Positions 12,801-24,910 of a stretch of 64,000 bases of DNA are shown in pieces. The position numbers were made by a program, and so were the translations under genes. Every line of letters begins with the position of its first letter. The stretch's first letter is position 1. This stretch comes from Lampris incognitus. Lineage: Eukaryota; Chordata; Actinopteri; Lampriformes; Lampridae. The stretch covers positions 53,641,898 to 53,705,897 of the forward strand of contig NC_079219.1 in NCBI RefSeq assembly GCF_029633865.1, written 5' to 3'. The notes beneath the pieces are model-generated. The model made no database searches and was not told the origin of the DNA. It saw nothing but the letters and a program-made list of their open reading frames with translations.

Positions 12801-15800
12801 CATATCTTATAATTCCATTATAATTCTGTTATCCTCTTTCAATGTTGTATTCTGTAAATTGTGTACACACAACACCCATTGCTCGTCTGTCCGTCTTGGG
12901 AGAGAGATCCCTCCTCTTACTCTCCCTGAGGTTTCTTCATATTTTTTTCTCACTGTTAAAGGATTTTTATTTTAGGGAGTTGCAAGGGTCTAAGGACAGG
13001 ATGTTGTATTGCTATAAAGCCAACTGAGGCAAATTTGTGGTTTGTGATAGTAGGCTATACAAATCAAACTGACTTGACCTAACTAAATAACTGGTTGTGA
13101 CACCTTTAGCAGCAACAACTGCAACCAAATATTTTCCTAAATTGGAGATGTCTTTCACATCTCTGTGGAGGAATTTTGGCCCACTGTTTGCTGAACTGCT
13201 GTAATTCGGGAGCATTGGAGGGTCTGAGCATGAACGGCTCATTTAAGGTCCTGCTACAGCATCTCAAAGGGGTTCATGTCAAGGACTTTGACTAGGCCAC
13301 ACCAAAACCTTAATTTTGTTTCTTTTGAGCCATTCTGAGGCAAATGTACTCTTGTGTTTTGCATAATTGTCCTGCTGCGTAAAACAATTACGCTTCAGCT
13401 CAGATCACCGACTGATGACTGGACATTCTCCTTCAACATTTTCTGGTAGAGAGCAGAATTCATAGTTACTTAAATGATGGCAAGTCTTCAAGGCCCTGAG
13501 GCAGCAAAGCAACACTACACCATCACACTACCACCACCATCATGTGTGACTGGTGTGATGTTCTTATTGTGAAATGCGGTGCTTTCACAATACGAACGCC
13601 AGACTTGAAGGGACCAGTGTCTTCAAAAAAGTTCCACTTTTGACTTGTCTGTCCACAGAACATTATCCCAGAAGGCGTGAGGTCATCAATGCGCTTTTTT
13701 GCAAATGTGAGATGAGCAATAATGTTTCTCTTATCTAGCAGCGGTTTGCGCCTTGAAACTCTCCCATGAATTCCATTTTTGCCCCGTCTCTTTGTTATCG
13801 TTGAGTCATGAACGAGAAACCTGCAGTTCTTTAGATGTTGTCCTGGTTTTTTGTGACTTTCTGGATGAGTCGTTACTGCACCCTTGGAGCAACTTTCTAT
13901 TTGGAGACAGTGGCTCTCACTGTGGTTCACTGGAGTCCCAGAGTCTTAGATATGGCTTTCTAATCCTTTCCAGGCAGAAACACTGATAAGCCAAAACATT
14001 ATGATCACCTGCTGAATATGCTGTTGGTCCCGTGTGCCACCAAAACAGCACCAGTCCACTGAGGCATGGATTCTACAAGACCCCTAAGGTGTCCTGTGGT
14101 ATCTGGCACCAAAACATTCACAGCAGAGCCTCCAAGTTACGTAAGTTGCAAGGTGGAGCTGTTGTAAATCAGACTTGTCAGTCCAGCACATCCCACAGAT
14201 ACTCAGCCAGATTGAGATGTGGAGAATTTGGAGGCCAGGGCAACACCTTAAACACTTCATCATGTTCCTCAAACCATTCCCGAACAATATGTGCAGTGTG
14301 GCAGGGTGCATTACCCTGCTGAAAGAGGCCACTGCCATCAGGGAATTCCATTAGCATGAAGGGGTGTACCTGGTCTGCAACGATGTTTAGGCAGGTGGTG
14401 CGTGTCAAATCGTCATCCACATGAATGGACGGACTCAGGGTTTCCCAGCAGAGCATTGCCCAGAGCATCACACTCCCTCTACCAGCACTAAACGGCACAC
14501 ATGTACACAGCCATCCACGTGATCTAAAAGTAAATGGGACTCATCGGACCAGGCAACCTTCCACTGCTCCAAGGTCCAATTCCGACACTCGCGTGCCCAT
14601 TGCAGGTGCTTTCAATGGTTGACAGGGGTCATCATGGGAACTCTGACCAGTCTGCATCTATGTAGCCCCATACGCAGCAGTGTGGGATGCACTGTGTATT
14701 GTGACACATTCCTCCTGTAACCATCATTAAACTTTTCTGTGACTTGTGTCACAGTAGACCTTCTGCTGGTTCAGACCAGCCTTCGGCCCCCTTGCGCATA
14801 GATGAGCCTTGGGTGCCCAAAACCCTGTCGCCGGTTTGTGGTCTGTCCCTCCTCGAACCACTGTCAGTAGGTACTCACCACTGCAGACAGGAAGCATCTC
14901 ATAAGCTGTGCCATTTCAGAGATGCTCTGACCCGATTGTCTGGCCATTACAATTTGGTCCTGGTCAAAAGTCACTCATTCTTCACTCCTGCCCATTTCTC
15001 CTGCATACAATATGTTGACTACGAGAACTGATTGTTTGCTTACCATCTAACCTACCCAGACCATGACATGTGCCCTTGTTTGGAGATGATCAACGTTATT
15101 TGGTTGGTTGGCTGGTTATGATGGTCATGTTTTGGCTCATCAGTATAGTATATCTCAACTTTTTTTCTCATCTCTTCTGGAATTTCTTTTTGTTGGTAGT
15201 GTGCTGCTTTTTGAGAAAGTAGCTTACTTCACATTGATGGTAAGGTTCTATGTAAATCATACTGATTCAACAGGGCTGGCAGTAATCATGCCTGGGTATG
15301 TCTCCTCTAATTGAATCCACTGATCAATTCAATTTGGTTAATTTGTTGATTGAGTAACTGAGGGGACAATTACTTTTTCACACAGGGTCAGTTGGTGTTG
15401 GATAACTTTTTTCCTCAAATAAAAAATCATAATTTAAAAAGAGAATTTTGTGTTTACTCTGGTTCTCTTCGTCTTTTAATATATTTTGTATTACGGTCTG
15501 AAACCATTCAGTGCAACAAATATACAAAAATCAAGGAAATCAGGAAGGGGGTAAATACTTTTTCATGGCACTGTATATTCAATATGCTCTTGGTAATAAC
15601 CAAGAGCAACTTCATACAAAGCGTTGACAGAGGGTACGCTCACCTTCATGAGTTCCTCCAAGCAGGAGAGGTAGATGTTATAGATGCCCTTCTCACACGG
15701 CGGCCCAATGTACTGCTTTATGTCTGCTCTGTCCACAAATGCCAGGTCAATCTTTTCCGTCACATTAGAGGTTGTCAGGATCACTACATTGGAATATCTG

Positions 15801-16616
15801 AAATATGAAAATGAACAACTGACTGAAAATAAGACAATGGGAAAGCCCAATGAGAGCATTTTCAAGCAGGCATAAGCAAATGAGTAATGTCGTGTATGCT
15901 GCAGTCCGGCCTGTTTTCTCATGAATGTGGAATTGTTGCAACAGCAGTTCTAAATTAAAATCTTCTCTAACCGTTTGATTTGGTCCAGTTGTGTAAGAAC
16001 AGCGTTGACCACTCTGATGGCATCAGAGGGCTCTGTTCCTGCCTGGGAGGCGTTTCTAGCAGCTGTCAGACTCTCCACCTACCCATGACAGGACAAATGA
16101 GCTAGGAACACATTTTCTTACATATGTCTGTGAATAATGACCTAAATAATTGACAGCCAATAAAATATTCATCTATGGGGGCATCCAGGTGGTGTGGTGG
16201 TCTATTCCGTTGCCTACCAACATGGGGATCGCCAACTCGAATCCCCGTGTTACCTCTGGCTTGGTCAAGCATCCCTACAGACACAATTGGCCGTGTCTGC
16301 GGGTGGGAAGCCAGATGTGGGTATGTGTCCTGGTCACTGCACTAGCGCCTCCTCTGGTCGGTCGGGGCACCTGCTCGGGGGGGAGGGGGAACTGAGGGGA
16401 ATAGTGTGATCCTCCCACATGCTACGTCCTCCTGGTGAAACTCCTCACTGTCAGGTGAAAAGAAGTGGCTGGCGACTCCACATGTATCAGAGGAAGCATG
16501 TGGTAGTTTGCAGCCCTCCCCAGATCGGCAGAGGGGGTGGAGCAGCGAACGGGACAGCTCGGACGAGTGGGGTAATTAGCCGGGTACAATTGGGGAGAAA
16601 AATCCCCCCCAATATA

Positions 16617-16672
<56 letters not shown>

Positions 16673-19600
16673 CATCTATTCATTATTTATACCCACTTAA
16701 TCCAATTCAGAGTCTGAAGGAGCTGGAGCATGTCCCAGCAGGCACTGGGCAGAAGTCAAGGAGACAGTCACTCACACACCATTAACAACTATGCGCTATT
16801 TCGAGACTTCTTTCACCTCACATGCATGTGTAGTCCGTCCTCCTGTCAAGTCTACATGGTGATGCTGGTCGTGTGGGTCAGGTCCTGGGCTGTTCCAGTG
16901 GCATCTGGACAATGCTTGGCATCCTCCTCATCACATTCTTCATATATTTTATAATTCCATTATAATTCTGTTATCCTCTTTCAATGTTGTATTCTGTAAA
17001 TTGTGTACACACAATATCCATTGCACGCCTGTTCATCTCGGGAGATCCCTCCTTTGTTGCTCTTCCTGAGGTTTCTTCCCATTTCAAGGTTTTGTTTTAG
17101 GGAGTTGTTCCTTATCTGATGCGAGGGTCTAAGGACAGGATGCTGTATTGCTGCAAAGCCCGCTGAGGCAAATTTGTAATCTGTGATAATGGGTTATACA
17201 AATACAATTGACTTGACTGTAGGAGGAAAACTGAGCGCCTGGTGGAAACCCACGCAAACACAGAAACACATGCAAACGGGCCGGAATCACACATGTGAGG
17301 CCACAGTGCTAACCACCAAGTCACCACGACACCAATGAAACAATGTTTTTTCTTCAAATCCCTGCAATGGACATGCAGGACTTCCTTCTTCTGTTGTTCT
17401 AGTAAATCTGGGGTGAGTCACAAACCGGCCTATCCCAGTTTTAGACAGGATGTCAAAAATAAAAGAAAAGTAAACTGAAAAAGATCTGAAACTCAAGATT
17501 AATCAATTCTTTGAACACAAAATGGCATATTTTTTAATTTTAAGGCACGTATTAACTTTTTCTTTTCAGATAAAGTCAGTTCTGTTTTAGTCTGATTTAT
17601 ACCATTTGGCCTCTGTTGGTGCTAAAAGTTTATCTTGGCCACAGCCAAATGACTGCTGAAAACACTAACCTCATATCAACGCTGGAGGTTTAATGTAAGA
17701 TCTTATCTAGTCCTCCAGTGGCTCTGCTTCTTTAAAGTGAGCTGATTAACTCAATTCGGGCTACCTCTACCATAAAGTTATGTCTTCAAATGCCAATTTG
17801 AGTTCGCCCATGTTAAAGGGTCATTTTAGTCCAAGCAGGCTGAATCTATGCATGCCAAGGGCCCTGTGAGAATTTTCTTACTTCAAAAAACAGACCTAAG
17901 AAGTACTGCAATGTTGGCAGGAAACAGTTGTACCTCATCGATCAGAACAAACACAAGGGTATCTTTGTCATCTATCAGTTGCTGGATCTTCTGGAACATC
18001 TTGGTGACTAGCTTACCACTCTGAAACAAAGAACCATGTGCAGCCATTCAGTAAAAAACAGCTCCAACTGGAAAATGCAATAATTGCTGTCAAGTACAGG
18101 GAGTTGGGCTGTACCTCCGAAAACCACTTCGAGAACAAGCTGTGGCTGTTTATCTCCACAAACTGTCCGTAAGAATACCTGCAGGGAAAAGGAGTAAATC
18201 GTAACACAAACAAAAGAGAAAGGGTAAAGTTACCTCCGCAGCAATTTCTTCCAAATGACGATCCTTACCGGCTCGACATCCTGATTGACAGTTTCTGGGC
18301 AAGGGCTTTGCACAACGATGTCTTCCCCGTCCCTGGGGGGCCTAAGTGATGGCAAATGAACAATGCATCATTGTCTAAGAACTCATTAATAATATCACTT
18401 CGAATAATTGTCATATTAAATCTGACACACACACTGACAAAGAATTCATCAATCAAAAATGGACTGCCTTCAAGTTACTTACCATGAAGAAGCACAACAC
18501 GGTTCCATGTAATCAGGTTGCTGTCAACGTTCTTGTCTGAGAAGTAAATTGTTGTTGAAACATAATCCAAGAGCTGAAAAGAAAGGATACAATTTGCACT
18601 TTGGTGAGATTGTATTACGATAGATATTCATGTCACTCTCAACCTGTTTTCCTCCTATCAATCTATATGTAGAGAGAGAGAGAGAGAGAATTTTTTTTTA
18701 CCTGGGTTTTGACACGGCTCTCATATACCAGACTCTCCCAAATCCCATGAAATTCCGCTGTAAAAAAAACAAAACATAGGTAAGCTGATTTTTCCGATAT
18801 GTAGATAAGATGAAACTGTCACAGCCGCGCCCTCCCAGGACTCCGTTATCTTGCCCACTCCCCTGCCCTAGTTTCTCTCCCGTTTACCTGCATCTCATCT
18901 ACTGCAATCAACCCTACTCCTTATAAACCCTGCCTTGCCACATCCATCTTGCCAGATTGTAGTGCCTGCTCAGTTCAGTCTATGCTTCCAGCCTTTATGT
19001 TGAGACATTGCCCGTTACCGGTTTCCTCGGCTAAACCTTGCTCTCCATGTCTCCCACAGTCCTGCCTGCTCTGCCCAGCCCTTGCCTCCAGTTGTTGGTC
19101 TGTCTCCATGGAACCCCACTTGTCTTCCGGCTTCCCAGTTTGGTCAAGGCCCGCCCTCCCCTGTGCACTCTTGCCCTGGACCCAGTGTTCCCTGTTGGCA
19201 CCTCGCTCTACCGGCTCCTCGTCCTTGCAGCCCCAGTTAACATAAATGATGATTCTGCAGGAAATTTGTAGCAGCAGTAAAGAGTAATATATGAATTAAA
19301 GAAACCATAAACATAAAACCCAGCCACTGAGGATACACATGTCAGTGCATTCTTAGTGCTGGTTCATTCATTCATTTTCAGCCACTTCTCCGGGGTCGGG
19401 TCGCAGCGGCAGCAAGCTAAGTTGGGAATTCCAGACATCCCTCTCCCCAGCAACACCCTCCAGCTCCTCCTGCGGGATCCCAAGGCATTCCCAGGCCAGA
19501 TTGGACATGTAGTCCCTCCAGCGAGTTCTGGGTCTACCCCGGGGTCTCTTCCCAGTTGGCCGTGCCCAGTCAACCTCCAAAGGAAGGCACCCAGGAGGCA

Positions 19601-22600
19601 TCCTAATCAGATGCCCGAACCACCTCAACTGGCTCCTGTCGATGCGAAGGAGCAGCAGCTCTACTCCGAGCTCCCTCCGGATGTCTGAGCTCCTCACCCT
19701 AGCTCTAAGGCTGAGCCCAGACACCCTACGGAGGAAACTCATTTCAGTCGCTTGTATCCGTGATCTCACCCTTTCGGTCACTACCCAAAGCTCATGACCA
19801 TAGGTGAGAGTTGGAACAAAGATTGACAGGTAAATTGAAAGCTTTGCCTTCCGGCTCAGCTCCCTCTTAGTGCCGGTCCCCCGGATAAATGGGGAGGATT
19901 GCGTCATGAAAGACATCCAGCGTAAAACCTGGCCAAATCAAATTTGCGGATCATAAAGCAGATTTCCACACCGGATCGGTCGAAGACTGGGTTACCAACG
20001 ACCGGTATTGTTGGCCAGCAGGGTGCCAGTGGAAGCTATGCTACTGTTGGGCAAAGGAGGAGAGGGGGAAGGCATGTCCAGAGACAGCGGGAAAGGAGGA
20101 AGGGTAGGCGTGTGGAGGTGAGAGTTGGATATTTGAATGTTGGCACTATGACTGGTAAAGGGAGAGAGCTGACTGATATGATGGAGAGAAGGAAGGTAGA
20201 TATACTGTGTGTGCAAGAAACCAGGTGGAAGAGGAGTAAGGCCAGGAGCATCGAAGGTGGGTTCAAACTCTTCTACCATGGTGTGAATGGGAGGAGAAAT
20301 GGAGTAGTGGTAATTCTGTAGGAACAGTATGTCAAGAGTGTGTTGGAGGTGAAGAGAGTGTCAGACAGAGTGATGAATATGCTGGAATGGAAATAATGCA
20401 TTTCATTTTGTTATTCAGTGTGCATAGGCTGTTCATTGTCTGGGGTCTATGTTAGCTGCAAACCTAAAGCAGAAAGACATTAAAACTGTATACTTCAATA
20501 TTTGTTTATTTATCGCAAGTCATATCGTCATCGCAATATTCAACGTTATCACATATCGTATGTTTTCCTAATATCGTGCAGCCCTACTACATATGCTGAA
20601 TTACTGGATGAACATGCGGGGACACTGTGCTGTAGGAGAGGCCTTCCTTCGGATGAAACGTTAAACCGAGGTCCCGAGTCACTGGTCATTAAAGATCCCA
20701 TGACACTTATGTCAAAGGTTCCCCGGTGTCCTGGCAAAATTCCCAACCTGGCCACCTAATCATCCCCCCCATGTAATTAGCTCAATGATTCCTCCCTCTC
20801 GTGGTGAGCGTTCTGGCGCAAAATTGCTGCCGTGCATCAGCCGGGGGGGTGCTACACACTGTTGTTGAAGTGAGTTACCCCTTCAGTGTGAAGTGCTTTG
20901 GGTGTCTAGAAAAGCGCTATATAAATGTAATGATTACTATTATTATAATAACACAGAGGGAGGTCTGGTAGTGGCCTCGCCTAGCAATGACTGTTTTTGG
21001 TGTCATCGTGTGGAGTGCGGGGAGGTGTGTCGAAGGTGTCTGGCTGGGACAGCCGGCGTTGGATCGACTGGGAGAGCTTGGTCTGCTGCGTCCGGTGGGC
21101 CCAAGGACCACGGCCCTGCCTGGAGCTGCGCACGAGCAGGATACACCGAGGGCGGTCTGACAGGACGCAGAAGCGGGGTGGGCTAAGCTAACTGCTAGCC
21201 CATGCTGACCGGCAGTTTCGACAGTCATCCTGGCGTTCACTCTCTTTCTTGGACAATGAACATTTTTTTTTATATGTTGGCTATGTCTTCTGTAGTTTTC
21301 TTTTGTAGTTTAGATATGTGTTTTTGTTTCCGTGTTGCACTGCTGTGGGCTGGGGGAAATGATGTTTCGTTTCATATCATGTGCGCAAGTGCATGGAAGG
21401 AAATGACAAATAAATAGTCCTAATAACATGGCGGCAACACCAGCAACCAAACCACATCGCAGATGAAACTCTACTTGTCAGAGACACTTATCCCACGAAG
21501 TGGACAGCCGCTGGCTTTCTGGCAGGGCAATAAAAGCCGCTTCCCCGCACTCGCAGAAGCAGCACGAGCCTACCACTGCATGCCGTGCACAAGTGCAGAA
21601 AGCGAGTGACTTTTCAGCACAGCGGCGAATGCTGTAGATGAGAAGAGGAACAGGCTGACTTCCAAAAACGCAGCGACGCTTCTATCTTTTATATATAAAG
21701 CGAGAGTGTATGTTTGTATGTTCGCTTAAAACTCCTGAAATACGCATTGCAGAACAAAAAGAAAGGTATCTTTAGAATCAGCACTTTCCAAGGATTGCAC
21801 AGTTCGAAAAATATTTCAAAAACCAAGTAAAAATGTTGATTTATTTGCGAAATTGAGTTTATTTTGTGGCGATTTGTGGCAGCGGCGGCGCTGAGCTGTC
21901 CTTTTGGTTTTGCAGACTTCAGTTTCCCTGCAAGCCATGTTTTGCAATGACCATCAACAAAGCCCAAGGACAGACTTTTTAAAACGATTGGAGTAAATCT
22001 TTCTGCTCCATGTTTCTCACACGGCCAGTTGTATGTAGCTGCCTCCAGAACTGGTAGTGCAGAGAAGCGCCAAATAGTAAGACACGCAACATGGTTTACC
22101 CTGACGCACTTGAGCACTGAGCGATTAATACACACACTGGCAAAGAAGCTTGATGAATGGATTGAAAATTATGACATTTGATAAGTTTCGTTAATAAGAT
22201 CAGTTTATTCGACATTCGTTTACCACATGTATCATATCATAAATGATCCTATATTTCATCATCGATTATATCGTAAAGATCAGATCGTGCTGGTTGTTTT
22301 GGCAAGAACATTTTCCCCGGGCAACGCCGGGCACCTCTGCTAGTATATTTATAATGAAAAACTTGCCGTCGTGCTTAAAAAGAAGGCTAAGCTAAAGAAT
22401 GGTAGCCATGGCAGGTTGTAAAAACATGTAAATGTTGAGGAGTGCTTTATACAGTATCTGGCTATAGCCTTTCTTTGTTGCCGTTTTATATTGCCTAAAT
22501 TGCAGAAGGCCTAAATTTAGAAAGGCCCTATATTTTGTTCCATCTATTGGAATTGATTATTATTGCCTTATATAGGCTATAATGGTTTCTTATGCTTTCT

Positions 22601-24828
22601 TATAATTTGAAACATAGTGCATAGTGTTGGGTACTTTTAGCTTTTGTTCCATAGGAAGGCTAAAATACTTGCTAAACTGCTCTTTAGCCGAGCATAGGCT
22701 ATTACATTGGTTTCAGTTTCTTCATAATCTACATGACCTAATAAAAGAATGGAATATGTTGCATATGTTGCCTTCCAATAAATAAACAGCTGTCAATTTA
22801 TGATACTTTCTCAGCTCTTAATTATATTCCTGCAATGCTGTTAAAAATAGTTACTTTTATTGCTATAAATAGTAAATAAATAAACAATACTACACAATAC
22901 ATAGAACGCTTTAAATGGAAGATTCCATTTAAAAAATTTTTTTTGGTGCAATTGATCTAAAACTCATTTTAATGCAAATATATGCAATTTTAGGAGCATT
23001 CAGGGAAGTCTGTATCTTTTTTTTCCTCACAAACTTAGTAAACTTTGAAAATCCAAAACGGTCAAAAATGACTGCCTTGGTCGTTCTAGTAGTTTTTAAA
23101 GTTTAAAGTAAAGCAATTGTGTTATACAACAAGAACAGATGGCACAAAATTTTATTAGAATTTTTGCACTTACATTACATTTGAATACGTGCCTTGATAA
23201 TGCCAAAATGTTGGGCCTAATTCTCAACATAAATGAAAAATTATGAACTGCAATGGTGTTTTGTCTCTTGCTTACCAAGGCGTCCACTGTATCGTATTGA
23301 ATCAAAATCGTGAGCCCTGAATCGCGAGACGTATCGAATTGTGAGATTTGTGAATCATCCCACCCCTAAAATATATATGGCGCAGTGGTTAGTGCGGTTG
23401 CCTCACAGCAAGAATGTCCTGGGTACAAGCCCCAGGGCAGTCCAACCTTGGGGGTGATCCCAGGTTGTCCTCTGTGTGGCGTTTGCATGCCCCCCCCCCC
23501 GCCCCATGTCTGTGTGGGTTTCCTCCGGATGCTCCGGTTTCCTCCCACAGTCCAAAGACATGTAGGTCAGGTGAATCGGCCGTACTAAATTGTCCCTAGG
23601 TGTGAATGTGTGTGTGTGTGTGTTGTCAGCCCTGTGATGGCCTGGCAGCCTGTCCAGGGTGTGTCCCCGCCTGCTGCCCAATGACTGCTGGGATAGGCTC
23701 CAGCATCCCCGCGACCCTTCATAAGGATAAGTGGTTTGGATAATGAATATATATATATATATAAACTTTGTTAAAAGTAACACTCAACAGTAGGGAAAGT
23801 GCTCATCAAATAAGGAGCAAAATAATCCAGTGAGTCAAGTAAATTCTTCATGAGACAGTACAAGCCTGTTTCACGCCTTAAGCAATCATCAGCTTTCCAC
23901 ATCAGCTGACAAGATAATGGAACAAGAACTTTCTAGCAGGCTGGACAACAAGTTTGAGCTGGTCTGAGTTACTGCTGCTACATTACAGCCAAGAGAGAGG
24001 GCTACAACAGAGGCAGCGCTAACGCAGGTCATCGCATCCTTTGCAATAAAATGGAAGATGCACAGGCAACCACATTTAAAACCAGGTCTGTTGTCCCATG
24101 CTCTGGGAAAAGCTCAAGCAGTTCATCTATAAGTAAAGCAGCAGCCATTGCGCGTGCCAAAGCAAAAGCAGCAAGAGCACGAGTTTCTTTTGCTACAAAT
24201 GAAATACAAATGAAAGTAGAAAGGACACGTAAAGATGCATCACTAGATGTACTGATCATGGAGAAACAAACAGCAGCTGCCATTGCTGAGGCAGAGGTCC
24301 TTGAGGCAGCCGCAGACACCAATGAGGAAAAACATAGCTGCAAAGTCGACCTCCCATTCAAGCCCAAAGACCCCAATGACAGTACTTCTGAATATGTACT
24401 TCAGCATCCCAAATCGTCTTCAGTCAATGCTGGAAATGGAACCGGATATGGAACCTCAATGCCTCCTCAACAAGATAGCACTGTTCCAGCTCCACACCAC
24501 AACCAAGAGACTGATGACAACACCCCCCTCCAGAGTAACATCCCTACGCACCTGCCAGTAAAAGCGGAACTCAGAACAGACCGGACCTATCCTGCTGAAG
24601 AGAGACAGGATGATGGTTGGATCAGGGCAGTTAATGTAAACCAGTAACTCAAACCAGCTCAAACTTGTTGTCCAGCCCGCTAGAAAGTTCTCATTTCACT
24701 ATCTTGCCAGCTGATGTGGCCAGCTTGTCTTTTCAGCTGAGGTGGACAGCTGATGATTGCTTCTGGCATGAAACAGGCTTGTAGTGTCTCATAAAGAATT
24801 TACTTGTTTCACTGGATTTTATATATAC

Positions 24829-24910
<82 letters not shown>

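Larger units (their letters stand above)
10116..15573 (-). mobile_element. Tc1-type transposon A, split by nested insertions
   Basis: The left end (TACAGTACAGTGAAAAAGTC at 10114) and right end (TTTTTCATGGCACTGTA at 15559-15575) are inverted terminal repeats next to TA. Own sequence is 10116-10378, 13078-13980 and 15144-15573, about 1.6 kb in total, the normal Tc1 size. The transposase lies on the minus strand and is degraded. LINE DNA fills 10383-13076 and a second Tc1 element fills 13981-15143. The short repeat CCTAAC flanks the LINE block on both sides. Confidence 0.8.
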
